From Phaeospirillum sp. (GTDB lineage Bacteria; Pseudomonadota; Alphaproteobacteria; Rhodospirillales; Magnetospirillaceae): a stretch of 64,000 nt of DNA. Numbering within the stretch: the stretch's first letter is position 1; each line of letters opens with the position of its first letter. Positions 28,201-36,212 of this stretch are shown here, piece by piece. A program made the translations under genes and the position numbers. The DNA lies in assembly GCA_030651575.1 (NCBI GenBank), contig JAUSFB010000030.1:248001-312000 (forward strand). The letters run 5' to 3'. The notes beneath the pieces are model-generated. The model did not search any database, had not been told where the DNA came from, and was given only the letters and a program-made list of their open reading frames with translations.

Positions 28201-28724
28201 ACCTTGGCGGCGGCGAGGCGGGTGGCCAGAGCCAGGTCATCGGCATGATTGGCTTCGTCATCCAGCCAGGCCAGCACCCGGCGGGCAAAGCCGATTTCGG
28301 TGAACGCCTCGCCGGTGCGGACCGAGTAGTCCAACGCCAGAGCGGCGGCGTCCAGGGTGGCTGCGTCCTCGGGCTTGACCGCCTTGACGGCGCGGCGCTG
28401 CACGAACAGCCGCTTGGCCTGATACAGCGGCGCCAGGGCGGAATGCCGCTCGCGCAGTTCGATGGCGGCGGCGCGGATGCCGAACAGGCCGGACAGAAAG
28501 TCGTCCAGATGAGGCGCCAGGGCGACGATCAGTTCGGATTCGTCCTTAGCCGGCAAAGCCCAAGGTTCGGCGCGGGCTGCCAGCAGCCGGTCGCGCAAGG
28601 CGGTGTCGGCCTGCCCCAATTCGCCGAGGAAGGCCTGATCGACGCGCTCCAGCCCATCGCGGGCGTACAGGTCGGGAAACGAAATGCCGAAACCAAGGGC
28701 CGGATGCGTCATGTCCACACTCAT
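25254..28724 (-). CDS. Fused GltD-type/PyrK-type flavin Fe-S oxidoreductase (NfnB-NfnA-like)
   Basis: A 1,156-residue fusion. Residues 1 to about 240 are a helical domain I do not recognise. From about 245, Cys clusters (NYCILCHHQGRDSC, EGCPLEE, RICNDCMTACIYQNQNRDP) resemble the Fe-S N-terminus of glutamate synthase small chain-like enzymes. Two Rossmann motifs follow (VLVVGMGPAGYTLSHHL; VVVIGGGLTAVDTC). From about 820 there is a ferredoxin-NADP reductase module (FEPGQFFRLQNF, VLLAGGGLGNAVLF), ending in a PyrK-like Fe-S motif (CMLKEVCAQCLQRH ... FTC). The same two halves make up the two subunits of NADH-dependent ferredoxin:NADP reductase (Nfn). NAD(P)H-ferredoxin or quinone electron transfer is likely; bifurcation is unproven. 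Confidence 0.75.
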   Translation of the reverse strand: MSVDMTHPALGFGISFPDLYARDGLERVDQAFLGELGQADTALRDRLLAARAEPWALPAKDESELIVALAPHLDDFLSGLFGIRAAAIELRERHSALAPLYQAKRLFVQRRAVKAVKPEDAATLDAAALALDYSVRTGEAFTEIGFARRVLAWLDDEANHADDLALATRLAAAKVAEAGRAVHPEGVLFRLPGKHDPLALVAVQPTDHCGVIALEVETARLRRREGFDLTDHGADLAGALDEVNYCILCHHQGRDSCSKGMTDKKTGELAKTALGVTMEGCPLEEKISEMHEVKASGLALAALAVITIDNPMAAGTGHRICNDCMTACIYQNQNRDPVNVPEAETRTLKDVIELPWGFEIYSLLTRWNPVNLRRPLPRPDTGRKVLVVGMGPAGYTLSHHLMQDGHHVVAIDGLKIEPLAADLSGIDPHGKRVPFKPVRDIRALWQNLSDRVMGGFGGVAEYGITVRWDKNYLDVIRLLLERRAEFALFGGVRFGGNLTLDGAFAMGFDHVALATGAGKPTILDMPGGLARGVRQASDFLMALQLTGAARADTLANLQLRLPVVVIGGGLTAVDTCTEALAYYPIQVEKFLTRYELLMAERGEHAVRLQWSAEDHEIADEFIAHARAIRAERRAAAVEGREPHIRELLQTWGGATLAYRRRLIDSPAYRNHEEISKALEEGIRFAESLTPVAVEVDDFGSASGLQVKDKDGVPHLLPARSILVAAGTIPNTSLARERRDITLDGKFFQAVDEDGVVVKPERLAKPGTPQVLMHVDGFDRTVSFFGDLHPSYAGNVVSAMASAKQGHPVVTRAMARRPASAVTPGELFDRLNDSLRATVHAVNRLTPTIIEVVIRAPAAARAFEPGQFFRLQNFEMLARKAGGSSLAMEGLALTGAWVDTGQGLVGLIVLEMGGSSDLCAHLRPGEPVILMGPTGAPTHVCGKETVLLAGGGLGNAVLFSIGHAFRAAGSKVLYFAGYKNAHDRFKVSDIEAAADVVVWCVDGGEGFVPDRPQDRTFVGNIVEAMVAYGEGRLGEQAISLAAVDRVIAIGSDRMMAAVAKARHDRLAPWLVKGHTAIGSINSPMQCMLKEVCAQCLQRHKDPITGEEKIVFTCADQDQPLDHVDFVSLAERLSQNSTWEKLGKAWIDRALRQAGLRG

Positions 28725-28912
28725 TGCTACTACTGCCTGCGGGGAGTTCAGGGGGGCGGGTTAATACGGTATGGCATTGTGTAGAATTATCGACAACACC
28801 AAAGTTTTTGTGGAGAATTGAAATCCCCGCCAGATGGGCCGCCATACACTTTAGCGCCTCGTTAACGCCGCCTGGGTTAGGCTGATATGGGGAATGGGCT
28901 TCGACATCACAA

Positions 28913-29710
28913 ATGGTAATTTGCGTGGGCAAGCCAGTCACGAGCAACGAACAGGAAGCACTCTTCCAGGCGATCATCCGCAAGCTCCCCTCGGTGGTGG
29001 AGCCAAGCCGGCTTCAGGAAGTCTCCACCCTGGCGCTGGCGCTGATGCTGCGCCGTCCCGGCGACCGGGATCTGCGGGCGGAACTGACCCGCGAGATTCA
29101 CGACATCATCGCCGAGGTCAAGCCCGGCCACCCGCCCGAGGCCATCCACAACGAGATGCGCTTCGCCGTGCGCGGCTGCATCAAGGTCCTGCAAGCGGCC
29201 AAGGAAAGACGGCTGCCGCGCAAGGCCCAGGCCGCCGCGAATAATTGGGCGCAGTCGGATGGGGCCAGGCGGACCGTGAAGCCGGTCCATCACAAATCCG
29301 AAGATGAGGACAACAGCAAGAAGACTACCAGATCCGTGGTGGCGGTGTTGCTGGCGTTGCTGGTGCTGTTGGGCGGCTATATCTGGTGGAGCGGGGCGCG
29401 TACGGATGGCGGCTCCGACCCGTCCGAGGCCGGCCGCTTCGCGCGACAGGTGATGGATGCGGCCAAGGGGGACGCTCCCGAGACCCATATGTTCGGGGGC
29501 TCGCTGCGGGTGGTTTCCATGGGTGGGCGCCCGGTGGTGGTGGCGGAAAAGGTTCCTCCCCGCATCTGCGCCGCCTCGGGCTGGACCTTGGTCCGGGGCG
29601 GAGTGCTCTCCATCAACGGGGTGACGCCGCAGCGAGTCTCCTCGGGCAAGATCACCGAGTTGTGCAATAGCGAGGATGGCGATGCCAGCATCATGTGGTC
29701 GCCGAAATAG
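28913..29710 (+). CDS. Single-pass membrane protein, unknown function
   Basis: A 265-residue protein. Residues 1-105 are a cytoplasmic helical region (EALFQAIIRKLPSVVEPSRL, ELTREIHDIIAEVKPGHPPE). A charged linker leads to one transmembrane helix (SVVAVLLALLVLLGGYIWW, about 142-160). The outer domain ends with PPRICAASGWTLVRGGVLSING and RVSSGKITELCNSEDGDA, whose two Cys could form a disulphide. No family is recognised; this end resembles domains seen with pilus or secretion proteins, but weakly. It overlaps the M23 peptidase gene by 35 bases, so an envelope role is likely. Confidence 0.65.
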   Translation: MVICVGKPVTSNEQEALFQAIIRKLPSVVEPSRLQEVSTLALALMLRRPGDRDLRAELTREIHDIIAEVKPGHPPEAIHNEMRFAVRGCIKVLQAAKERRLPRKAQAAANNWAQSDGARRTVKPVHHKSEDEDNSKKTTRSVVAVLLALLVLLGGYIWWSGARTDGGSDPSEAGRFARQVMDAAKGDAPETHMFGGSLRVVSMGGRPVVVAEKVPPRICAASGWTLVRGGVLSINGVTPQRVSSGKITELCNSEDGDASIMWSPK

Positions 29711-30515
29711 CCGTTTCGCGCTGCTGGTTCTGCTGTCGTTGATCGTCCGATCCGCTGGGGCCGAAACCGTCTTGTCCGGGCGACTGGAGCAAGGCGGCCT
29801 CGTCCTCGGCCAAGCCTCATCCCCGGCCGAGATCACCCTGGACGGCCGGCCGGTTCCGGTGGAGGCGCAAGGCCGTTTCCTGCTGGGCTTCGGCCGCGAC
29901 GCCGCCCCCGGCGCGGTGCTGGAGATCCGCCAGGGCGATACGGTCGAGACTCAAGTCCTGACCATCGCCCGCCGCGCATGGGAAATTCAGCGCATCGAGG
30001 GCCTGCCCCGCGAAAAGGCCGCGCCCGATCCGGCGGCGGTCGCCCGCATCAAGGCGGAAAGCGAGATGCTGCGCGGATTGCGGGCAAAGACCACTGTCGA
30101 ACCCTGGTTCATGACCGGCGTGATTCGCCCGGCCGAAGGAATCGTCTCCGGAGTGTTCGGCAGCCAGCGGGTCTATAACGGCAATCCCGGCGCGCCCCAT
30201 TCCGGCCTCGACATCGCCGCCGCCACGGGGGCTCCGGTCTTGGCCGCCGCCGATGGCGTGGTCGTGCTGGCGGTCCCCGACCTGTTTCTTACCGGCCAGA
30301 CGGTGATGATCGACCATGGCCTCGGCCTGATGTCCAGCTATGCCCACCTGTCGCGGCTGGAGGTGGAGCCCGGTCAGCGCGTCGCCACCGGCCAGCGAAT
30401 CGGCGCCATCGGGGCCACTGGTCTGGCCACGGGGGCGCATCTGCACTGGGGAATGTCGTGGCTGGATATCCGCCTCGATCCCGAATCGGCGCTGGCCCTG
30501 CTGCGAAGGATGTAG
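29676..30515 (+). CDS. M23-family (LytM) peptidoglycan endopeptidase
   Basis: A 279-residue exported protein: signal peptide (SRFALLVLLSLIVRSAGA), a beta-rich N-terminal domain, then an M23 domain at about 150-275. Zinc ligands are in HSGLDIAA (H-x3-D) and GAHLHWG (H-x-H), with YAHLSRL giving the other catalytic His. It should cut peptide cross-links in periplasmic peptidoglycan; all active residues are present, unlike the EnvC/NlpD activators. The ATG at 29676 or 29682 lies inside the upstream gene, implying translational coupling. Confidence 0.9.
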   Translation: MAMPASCGRRNSRFALLVLLSLIVRSAGAETVLSGRLEQGGLVLGQASSPAEITLDGRPVPVEAQGRFLLGFGRDAAPGAVLEIRQGDTVETQVLTIARRAWEIQRIEGLPREKAAPDPAAVARIKAESEMLRGLRAKTTVEPWFMTGVIRPAEGIVSGVFGSQRVYNGNPGAPHSGLDIAAATGAPVLAAADGVVVLAVPDLFLTGQTVMIDHGLGLMSSYAHLSRLEVEPGQRVATGQRIGAIGATGLATGAHLHWGMSWLDIRLDPESALALLRRM

Positions 30516-30621
30516 GTTTCTACTACTTTAGAATACAAAAAAACCAAAAGTATTATAGAAATTGCGTTGAACTATGCTATTAGGTGCGCATCAAGCCGAC
30601 TGGCGATGGGGATACGCTGAG

Positions 30622-30822
30622 ATGTTTGAACGACACGCAATCCTGGGCAACGGCCAGCCCCTCGGCGACGAGGTTCTCGACGAGATCGAGGGCAAGTCCC
30701 TGGTCGTCATCGAGCACCCCGACACCTACAGCCTCCAGACCGTGGCCGCCGCCAGGCGCGCCTTGGAAGCCATCCGGCGCATGCGCGGCGCCGGTCAGGC
30801 GCCGCTGCGACTGAGCGCCTGA
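30622..30822 (+). CDS. Small hypothetical protein
   Basis: A 66-residue acidic protein (MFERHAILGNGQPLGDEVLD, then EGKSLVVIEHPDTYSLQTVA and a basic helix RRALEAIRRMRGAG). Codon use is like that of neighbouring genes, which supports it as real. An ATG at 30574 gives an 82-residue form but has no ribosome site. The preceding 100 bases are AT-rich and may hold its promoter. No domain is recognised. Confidence 0.5.
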   Translation: MFERHAILGNGQPLGDEVLDEIEGKSLVVIEHPDTYSLQTVAAARRALEAIRRMRGAGQAPLRLSA

Positions 30823-30836
30823 CGATATAACCCCGC

Positions 30837-32894
30837 CTACCGCAGGCTGGCCTCTATATTCCCGCCATCCACCGTCACGGTGCAGGCGGTGACCTTGTTC
30901 GAGCGGGCCAGCCAGACGAAGGCGTCGGCCACATCCTCGGCGGAGACCTCCAACCCCAGCAGATTGCCGGCCATGTAGTCCTTTTCGGTCAGGCCGCGCG
31001 CCTTGGACCGGCTGGCGATCATTTCGGTGGTCAGCAGGCCGGAACGGATGCGGTCGGCATTGACCGCGTTGGAGCGGATGCCGTCCTTGCCGTGATCCAG
31101 CGCGTACTGCTTCATCAGGAACAGGCTGGCGGCCTTGGGCAGGCCGTAGGGACCGAAATTCCTGCCGGGATTGACCGCCTGCTTGGAGGTGTTGAACAGC
31201 AGCGCCCCACCGGTGCCTTGCGCGGTCATCACCCGGACCGCATTTTGGGCGACGCTTTGATGGGCGAAGAAGTTCAGCTCGAACGAGCGGCGCAGCACCG
31301 CGTCGTCGACCACGCCCACCGCACCCTGCCAAGCCGCGCCGGCGTTGCTGACCACGATATCGACGCCGCCAAAGCATTCGGCCACCGCGTCGAAGGCGGC
31401 GCGGACCGCGTCCGGGTCGGTGACGTCGCAGCCCACGGCCAGGGCCTTGCCGCCGCAGGCCTTGGCGGCGGCCTTGGCCGCCTCGGGGTCGAGGTCCAGC
31501 ACCGCCACCTCGGCGCCGTCGCGGGCGAAGGCCTTGGCGGTGGCGGCGCCGATGCCGGACCCGCCGCCGGTGACCACCACCACCTGACGCGCGAAGGGCT
31601 TTTCCGCCCCCTTGCCCAGCTTGGCCTGTTCCAGCGACCAGTATTCCAGGTCGAACAGGTGATCCTCGGCCACCGGCTGGAAGCTGCCGACGGCCTCGGC
31701 ATCGGCGATGCACTCCACCGTGTTGACCGCGATATCGGCGGCGATGGCGGCGTCCTTGGCGGAAGCACCGATGCCGAACAGGCCCAGGCCGGGCACCAGG
31801 GCGACGCGCGGCATGGGGTCCAGCTCGGTCTTGACGCCGCCCAGGCGCTGGTTGTTGCGGGCGAAATAGGCGTGATAGCGACTGATGAAACCGTCGATGG
31901 CGGCCGAGGCGGCGATGGTCCACTCCTCCAGCTTGCTGGCCTCGGGGGCGGGCAGCACCACCGGCCAGTTCTTGGTGCGGATGGTGTGGTCGGGGGTGAC
32001 GACGCCCTGCTGGGAGTAGCGCGCCACCTCGGCCCCGTCCACATAGGCGCGGATGGCGGGCGAGGTGCGGAAATCCATCACCCAGCGTCTATGGGCGCCG
32101 TCGCCCAGGTCCTGGGCCAGCAGGCCGCGCAGCAGCGGCGCCACTTCGGCCAGGGGGGCCGGGGTCTTGGGCAGGCCGGTGGTGGCGGCGATCAGGGGCT
32201 TGCGGCCCCTCTCCAGCCGCTGCTCGGCCAGGGTGACCATGGCGATCATGCGGTCATAGGCTTGGCGCGCGGTGTCGCCGAAGGTGAAGATGCCGTGCTT
32301 GAACAAGATCAGGCCTTCGACGGTCGGATCTTGCTCGTAGACCTCGGCCGCCGCCTTGGCCAGGGCGAAACCCGGCATGATATAGGGGACATAGCCCATC
32401 TTGGCCCCGAACAGCTCGCGGCACAGGGCATCGCCATCGGGCTGGTCGGTCAGTGACAGCACGGCGGTGGAATGGGTGTGATCGATGAATTTATGCGGCA
32501 GGAAGGCGTGCAGCAGCGTCTCGACCGACGGATTGGGCGAGGCTGAGTTCAGCAGGTTGCCACGCTGGAAATCGACCATGTCCTCGTCGGCCAGCGCCGC
32601 CAGGCGACGGAGTTTTTGCAGTGGGGCCAGCCGCACGGCGGGCAGGCCGGCGGGTTCGATATCGCCCATGTCCCAGCCGGAGCCCTTGACGCACAGCACC
32701 TCCACCGTCTCGCCCAGCAGATCGGTGACGGTGGTCTTGCACGAAGTGTTGCCGCCGCCGTGCAGCACCAGCTTTGGGTCGCCGCCCAGCAGCCTTGTGG
32801 TGTAGACCCGCAGGGCAAGGTCGCGGTTCACCCCCTGGGAAGCGTATCTGGCGACATGGGACTCGGCATCGGCATCGGACCACAGCGACTTCAT
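30837..32894 (-). CDS. Bifunctional class II aldolase / short-chain dehydrogenase (RhaD-type fusion)
   Basis: A 685-residue fusion. Residues 1-410 are a class II aldolase with GGGNTSCK, the zinc ligands in HTHSTAVL and KHGIFTFG, and an acidic Asp/Glu region. Residues 430-685 are an SDR: VVTGGGSGIGAATAKAF for NAD binding, VSNAGAAW, and the catalytic FGPYGLPKAAS (Tyr-x3-Lys). This fusion type is known as rhamnulose-1-phosphate aldolase/lactaldehyde dehydrogenase. No other rhamnose genes are near, so the real substrate may be another sugar phosphate or a C5 salvage product. It stands alone. Confidence 0.88.
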   Translation of the reverse strand: MKSLWSDADAESHVARYASQGVNRDLALRVYTTRLLGGDPKLVLHGGGNTSCKTTVTDLLGETVEVLCVKGSGWDMGDIEPAGLPAVRLAPLQKLRRLAALADEDMVDFQRGNLLNSASPNPSVETLLHAFLPHKFIDHTHSTAVLSLTDQPDGDALCRELFGAKMGYVPYIMPGFALAKAAAEVYEQDPTVEGLILFKHGIFTFGDTARQAYDRMIAMVTLAEQRLERGRKPLIAATTGLPKTPAPLAEVAPLLRGLLAQDLGDGAHRRWVMDFRTSPAIRAYVDGAEVARYSQQGVVTPDHTIRTKNWPVVLPAPEASKLEEWTIAASAAIDGFISRYHAYFARNNQRLGGVKTELDPMPRVALVPGLGLFGIGASAKDAAIAADIAVNTVECIADAEAVGSFQPVAEDHLFDLEYWSLEQAKLGKGAEKPFARQVVVVTGGGSGIGAATAKAFARDGAEVAVLDLDPEAAKAAAKACGGKALAVGCDVTDPDAVRAAFDAVAECFGGVDIVVSNAGAAWQGAVGVVDDAVLRRSFELNFFAHQSVAQNAVRVMTAQGTGGALLFNTSKQAVNPGRNFGPYGLPKAASLFLMKQYALDHGKDGIRSNAVNADRIRSGLLTTEMIASRSKARGLTEKDYMAGNLLGLEVSAEDVADAFVWLARSNKVTACTVTVDGGNIEASLR

Positions 32895-32966
32895 GGGGCA
32901 CCCTTACGATAATTCGGCGGGGGATTATTAGGCCAAGGCGGCTGCCGGGGAAACGGATAATCCCGA

Positions 32967-32994
32967 CGAACCAATGAAATCATTTATTGGTTCG
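32967..32994. promoter_or_regulatory. Inverted repeat between aldolase/SDR and antiporter genes
   Basis: CGAACCAAT and ATTGGTTCG form a perfect 9-bp inverted repeat with a 10-base spacer, in the promoter region shared by two divergent genes. This geometry fits a dimeric regulator's operator; a weak hairpin is the alternative. Confidence 0.4.
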
Positions 32995-33101
32995 GATGGG
33001 CGGGCGCCATCGGCGGCCCGCCGGTATAATTGGGCAAGAGGGGGAGACAGGCGGCTTCAACTCGCTTATGTACGAGCGGGAGAAGGAGGAACCGCCGGCC
33101 C

Positions 33102-34898
33102 ATGATCGACACCATGAACATTTCCATCCTGATCGTGTCCGGATTAGTGGCGTTGTCCATTTTCTCCAGCCTGCTCAGTTTCCGCATCGGCGCGCCGTTG
33201 CTGCTGGTGTTCCTGTGCGTCGGGCTGATCGCCGGCGAGAGTGGGTTGGGCCTGCATTTCGACGACGTCAACGCCGCCTATCTGATCGGCAATGTGGCTC
33301 TGGCGGTGATCTTGTTCGATTCCGGCTTCCACACCAGCGTCAAGGCGTTCCGCTCCGCCGCTTGGCCGGCCATGTCGCTGGCCAGCCTGGGCGTTTTCGT
33401 CACCACCGCCGTGGTGGCGGTGCCGGTGCATTTCCTGCTGGACCTCGGCTGGCTGGAATCGGCGCTGATGGGCGCCATCGCCAGCTCGACCGATGCGGCG
33501 GCGGTGTTCTTTCTGCTGCGGGTCGGCGGCATCCATGTGCGCGACCGGGTGCGCTCGACCCTGGAGGTGGAGTCGGGCAGCAACGACCCCATGGCGATCT
33601 TTCTGACCCTGACCCTGGTCAGCCTGCTGGGCGGGCAGCAGTCGGCCTCGATCCCGCATATCGTCGCCGAATTCGGGGCTCAGTTCGGCGTCGGCGCCGT
33701 GATCGGCATGGCGGGCGGCGCCCTGATCGTGTTCGCCCTCAACCGCATGGGGTTCGAGCGCGGATTGCAGCCGCTGGCGGCGATCAGTCTGGCGCTGGTG
33801 GTGTTCGCGGTGACCGGCGAATTGCACGGCAGCGGTTTTCTCGCCGTCTATATCGCCGGACTAGTGGCCGGCAATGCCCGCATCAACGCCCCGGAGACCA
33901 TGCGCCGTTTCCAGGACGGTCTGACATGGCTGGCTCAGATCGTCATGTTTCTGACGCTCGGCCTGTTGGCGACGCCGTCGGAATTTCCGGCTTTCGCCCC
34001 CGCTGCCCTGGGAATCGCGGCGGTGCTGATCTTTGTGGCGCGGCCGCTGGCGGTGTGGCTGTGCCTGCTGCCGTTCGGCTTCAACCGCAATGAAACCGCC
34101 TTCGTCGCCTGGGTGGGCCTGCGGGGGTCGGTATCGGTGCTGTTGTCCATCGTTCCCATGGTGGCCGGTCTGGCCCATGCGCGGGACTATTTCATCATTG
34201 CGTTTCTGGTGGTGCTGCTCAGCCTGGGCTTGCAGGGCTGGAGCATCGGGGCGGTGGCCCGCTTCCTCGGCCAGATCGTGCCCAAGCGCATCGGGCCGGT
34301 AGAGCGCATGGAGTTGGAAATCCCTGGCGCCCGCCACGAACTGGTGTCGTATCGGGTGGTCGCGGATTCGCTGGTGGCGCGTGGACATCGCCTGCCGCGT
34401 TGGGCGGCTCCGTCGCTGGTGGTGCGCGACGACAAGTCCTATAGCGCCCATGCCGCCGGCTATTTGCGGGCGGGCGACACCGCCTATCTGTTCGCCCGGC
34501 CCGAACGGGTGCCCCATCTCGACCGCCTGTTCGCCAGCGTGGCTCCGGCGGCCGAGGCCGATCGCCAGTTCTTCGGTGATTTCGCCCTCGCTCCCGATAT
34601 CCCCATGAAGGAGCTGGCCCAATCCTATGGACTACCGGTGCCGGTGACCGATTTCGAGATGACGATAGCGCATTGGCTGATCCGCGAATTGGGCCATGCG
34701 CCGGGGACCGGCGACCGGGTGCCCCTGGGCGAGATCGAACTGATCGTCCGGGCCTTGGACTGGGACGACGGCATTTCCGAAGTGGGGCTGGCGGTGGAGC
34801 CGACCCCCATCGACAAGCCGAAACTGCCGCTGTTTCAAAGCCGGGCCGAATTACGCGGCATGGTCCGGCGCTGGTTCAAGAAGGGAACGACACAATGA
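33102..34898 (+). CDS. CPA1-family cation/proton antiporter (NhaP2/CvrA type)
   Basis: A 598-residue protein with about 12 transmembrane helices (LIVSGLVALSIFSSLLSF through FIIAFLVVLLSLGLQGW). The ion site is in ASSTDAAAVFFLL and LEVESGSNDPMAIF (Asp pair). The C-terminal 200 residues are cytoplasmic and hold a TrkA-C-like domain (DSLVARGHRLPR, YLRAGDTAYLFARPE) and a CorC-like end. This layout matches NhaP2 potassium/proton antiporters, which adjust cytoplasmic K+ and pH. Its stop overlaps the rhodanese start as ATGA. AGGAGG lies about 14 bases before the ATG; a second ATG is 12 bases on. Confidence 0.9.
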   Translation: MIDTMNISILIVSGLVALSIFSSLLSFRIGAPLLLVFLCVGLIAGESGLGLHFDDVNAAYLIGNVALAVILFDSGFHTSVKAFRSAAWPAMSLASLGVFVTTAVVAVPVHFLLDLGWLESALMGAIASSTDAAAVFFLLRVGGIHVRDRVRSTLEVESGSNDPMAIFLTLTLVSLLGGQQSASIPHIVAEFGAQFGVGAVIGMAGGALIVFALNRMGFERGLQPLAAISLALVVFAVTGELHGSGFLAVYIAGLVAGNARINAPETMRRFQDGLTWLAQIVMFLTLGLLATPSEFPAFAPAALGIAAVLIFVARPLAVWLCLLPFGFNRNETAFVAWVGLRGSVSVLLSIVPMVAGLAHARDYFIIAFLVVLLSLGLQGWSIGAVARFLGQIVPKRIGPVERMELEIPGARHELVSYRVVADSLVARGHRLPRWAAPSLVVRDDKSYSAHAAGYLRAGDTAYLFARPERVPHLDRLFASVAPAAEADRQFFGDFALAPDIPMKELAQSYGLPVPVTDFEMTIAHWLIRELGHAPGTGDRVPLGEIELIVRALDWDDGISEVGLAVEPTPIDKPKLPLFQSRAELRGMVRRWFKKGTTQ

Positions 34899-35302
34899 CC
34901 TTGATAAAGACCCATCGCCAGTTGATCGACGAAGCCAGCGCCGTGATCGAGACCGTCCCCACCTCGGCGGCCATCGTCCTGTACGGGAATGCCGATGTGG
35001 TGTTCGTCGATCTGCGCGACCCGCGCGAGTTGGAGCGCGAAGGCATGATCCCCGGCGCGTTCCACGCCCCGCGCGGCATGCTGGAATTCTGGATCGACCC
35101 CACCAGTCCTTATTTCAAGGAGGTGTTCGGCTCGGGCAAACGCTTTGTGTTCTATTGCCAGTCGGGCTGGCGCTCGGCCCTGGCGACCCGGGCGGTGCAC
35201 GAGATGGGGCTGGCCCCCGTCGCCCATGTGGAGGGCGGCTTTCGCGCCTGGAAGGACGCCGGCGGCCCGGTGGGTGAAAAGCCGGCGCATCGGAAGGAAT
35301 AG
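34895..35302 (+). CDS. Rhodanese-like sulfurtransferase
   Basis: A 135-residue single-domain rhodanese. VVFVDLRDPRELEREGMIPG is the conserved CH2A-like start, and FYCQSGWRSALAT carries the active-site Cys loop. AHVEGGFRAWKDAGGPV closes the fold. Such enzymes move sulfane sulfur in the cytoplasm. It is translationally coupled to the antiporter gene, a link that has no obvious metabolic meaning. Confidence 0.93.
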   Translation: MTLIKTHRQLIDEASAVIETVPTSAAIVLYGNADVVFVDLRDPRELEREGMIPGAFHAPRGMLEFWIDPTSPYFKEVFGSGKRFVFYCQSGWRSALATRAVHEMGLAPVAHVEGGFRAWKDAGGPVGEKPAHRKE

Positions 35303-35318
35303 GCAGAGCCCCGACGCC

Positions 35319-36092
35319 TTAAAACGCGTCCTTGCGACGGCGCAACTCGGCGAAGATCTGGGCGGGATCGGCGCCGGGCTCCATGCCCACCGCCTTGGCG
35401 ACGCTTTTGGTATCGGCGCGCAGGAAGGGGTTGGCGGCGCGTTCGTCGGCGATGGTGGTCGGAATGGTCGGCAGCCCCTTGGCGCGCAACGCCTCGACCT
35501 GCTCCAGCCGGGTCAGCAGGGCCTGATTGTCGCGCTCGACCAGCCGGGCGAAGCGGCCGTTGCCGGCGGTGTATTCATGGGCGCAATAGACCAGGGTGTC
35601 GGGCGGCAGGTCGCGCAGCTTCTTCAAGGAGGTCCACATCTCCTCGGCCGAGCCCTCGAACAGCCGGCCGCAGCCCAGCGAGAACAGGCAGTCGCCGGCG
35701 AACAGCACATGGCTGTCGGGAAACCAAAAGGCGATGTGACCCGAAGTATGGCCGGGGGTTTCCAGCACCATGGCGGCGGCGCCCCCCAACAGGAAGGTGT
35801 CGCCCTCGCCTACCTCGACCGAGATGCCGGGGATACGCTCGGAATCCTTGGCGGCTCCGACCACGGCGCAGCCGGTGCGGTGGATCAGTTCCTGATTGCC
35901 GCCGGTATGGTCGCCGTGATGGTGGGTGTTGAGGATATGGGTCAACCGCCATCCCCGGGTCGCCAGCCGTCCCAGCACCGGCTCGGCCACCGCCGGGTCG
36001 ACGGCCGCCGTCGCGCCGCTGACCGGCTCGTGCACCAGGGTTATGTAGTTGTCCGACAGGACCGGGATCTGCTCGACGACGATCTTGGCCAT
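35319..36092 (-). CDS. gloB: Hydroxyacylglutathione hydrolase (glyoxalase II)
   Basis: A 257-residue metallo-beta-lactamase-fold enzyme. NTHHHGDHTGGN is the THxHxDH metal site, TPGHTSGH and FAGDCLFSLGCGR supply further ligands, and YCAHEYT the last His. It hydrolyses S-lactoylglutathione, completing methylglyoxal removal. The C-terminal substrate-binding helical part is present and ends with ELRRRK. It is divergent from a methyltransferase gene, a pairing I recall from other alphaproteobacteria. Confidence 0.95.
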   Translation of the reverse strand: MAKIVVEQIPVLSDNYITLVHEPVSGATAAVDPAVAEPVLGRLATRGWRLTHILNTHHHGDHTGGNQELIHRTGCAVVGAAKDSERIPGISVEVGEGDTFLLGGAAAMVLETPGHTSGHIAFWFPDSHVLFAGDCLFSLGCGRLFEGSAEEMWTSLKKLRDLPPDTLVYCAHEYTAGNGRFARLVERDNQALLTRLEQVEALRAKGLPTIPTTIADERAANPFLRADTKSVAKAVGMEPGADPAQIFAELRRRKDAF

Positions 36093-36212
36093 GATTTCAC
36101 TCGCGGAAATGTATGGTCAATGTGTAGCACCAATAGGGTGAAACGCCTATTCTCTCTGGTGACGTCCTCGGTCGCCAGGAGGATGTGCCCATGGGGATGA
36201 ACGGAGTGCGCC

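Noticed and set aside
26583-28784. 733-codon plus frame
   Set aside because: It is antisense to the Fe-S flavoenzyme gene and has the Gly/Gln/His-rich composition of a shadow frame.
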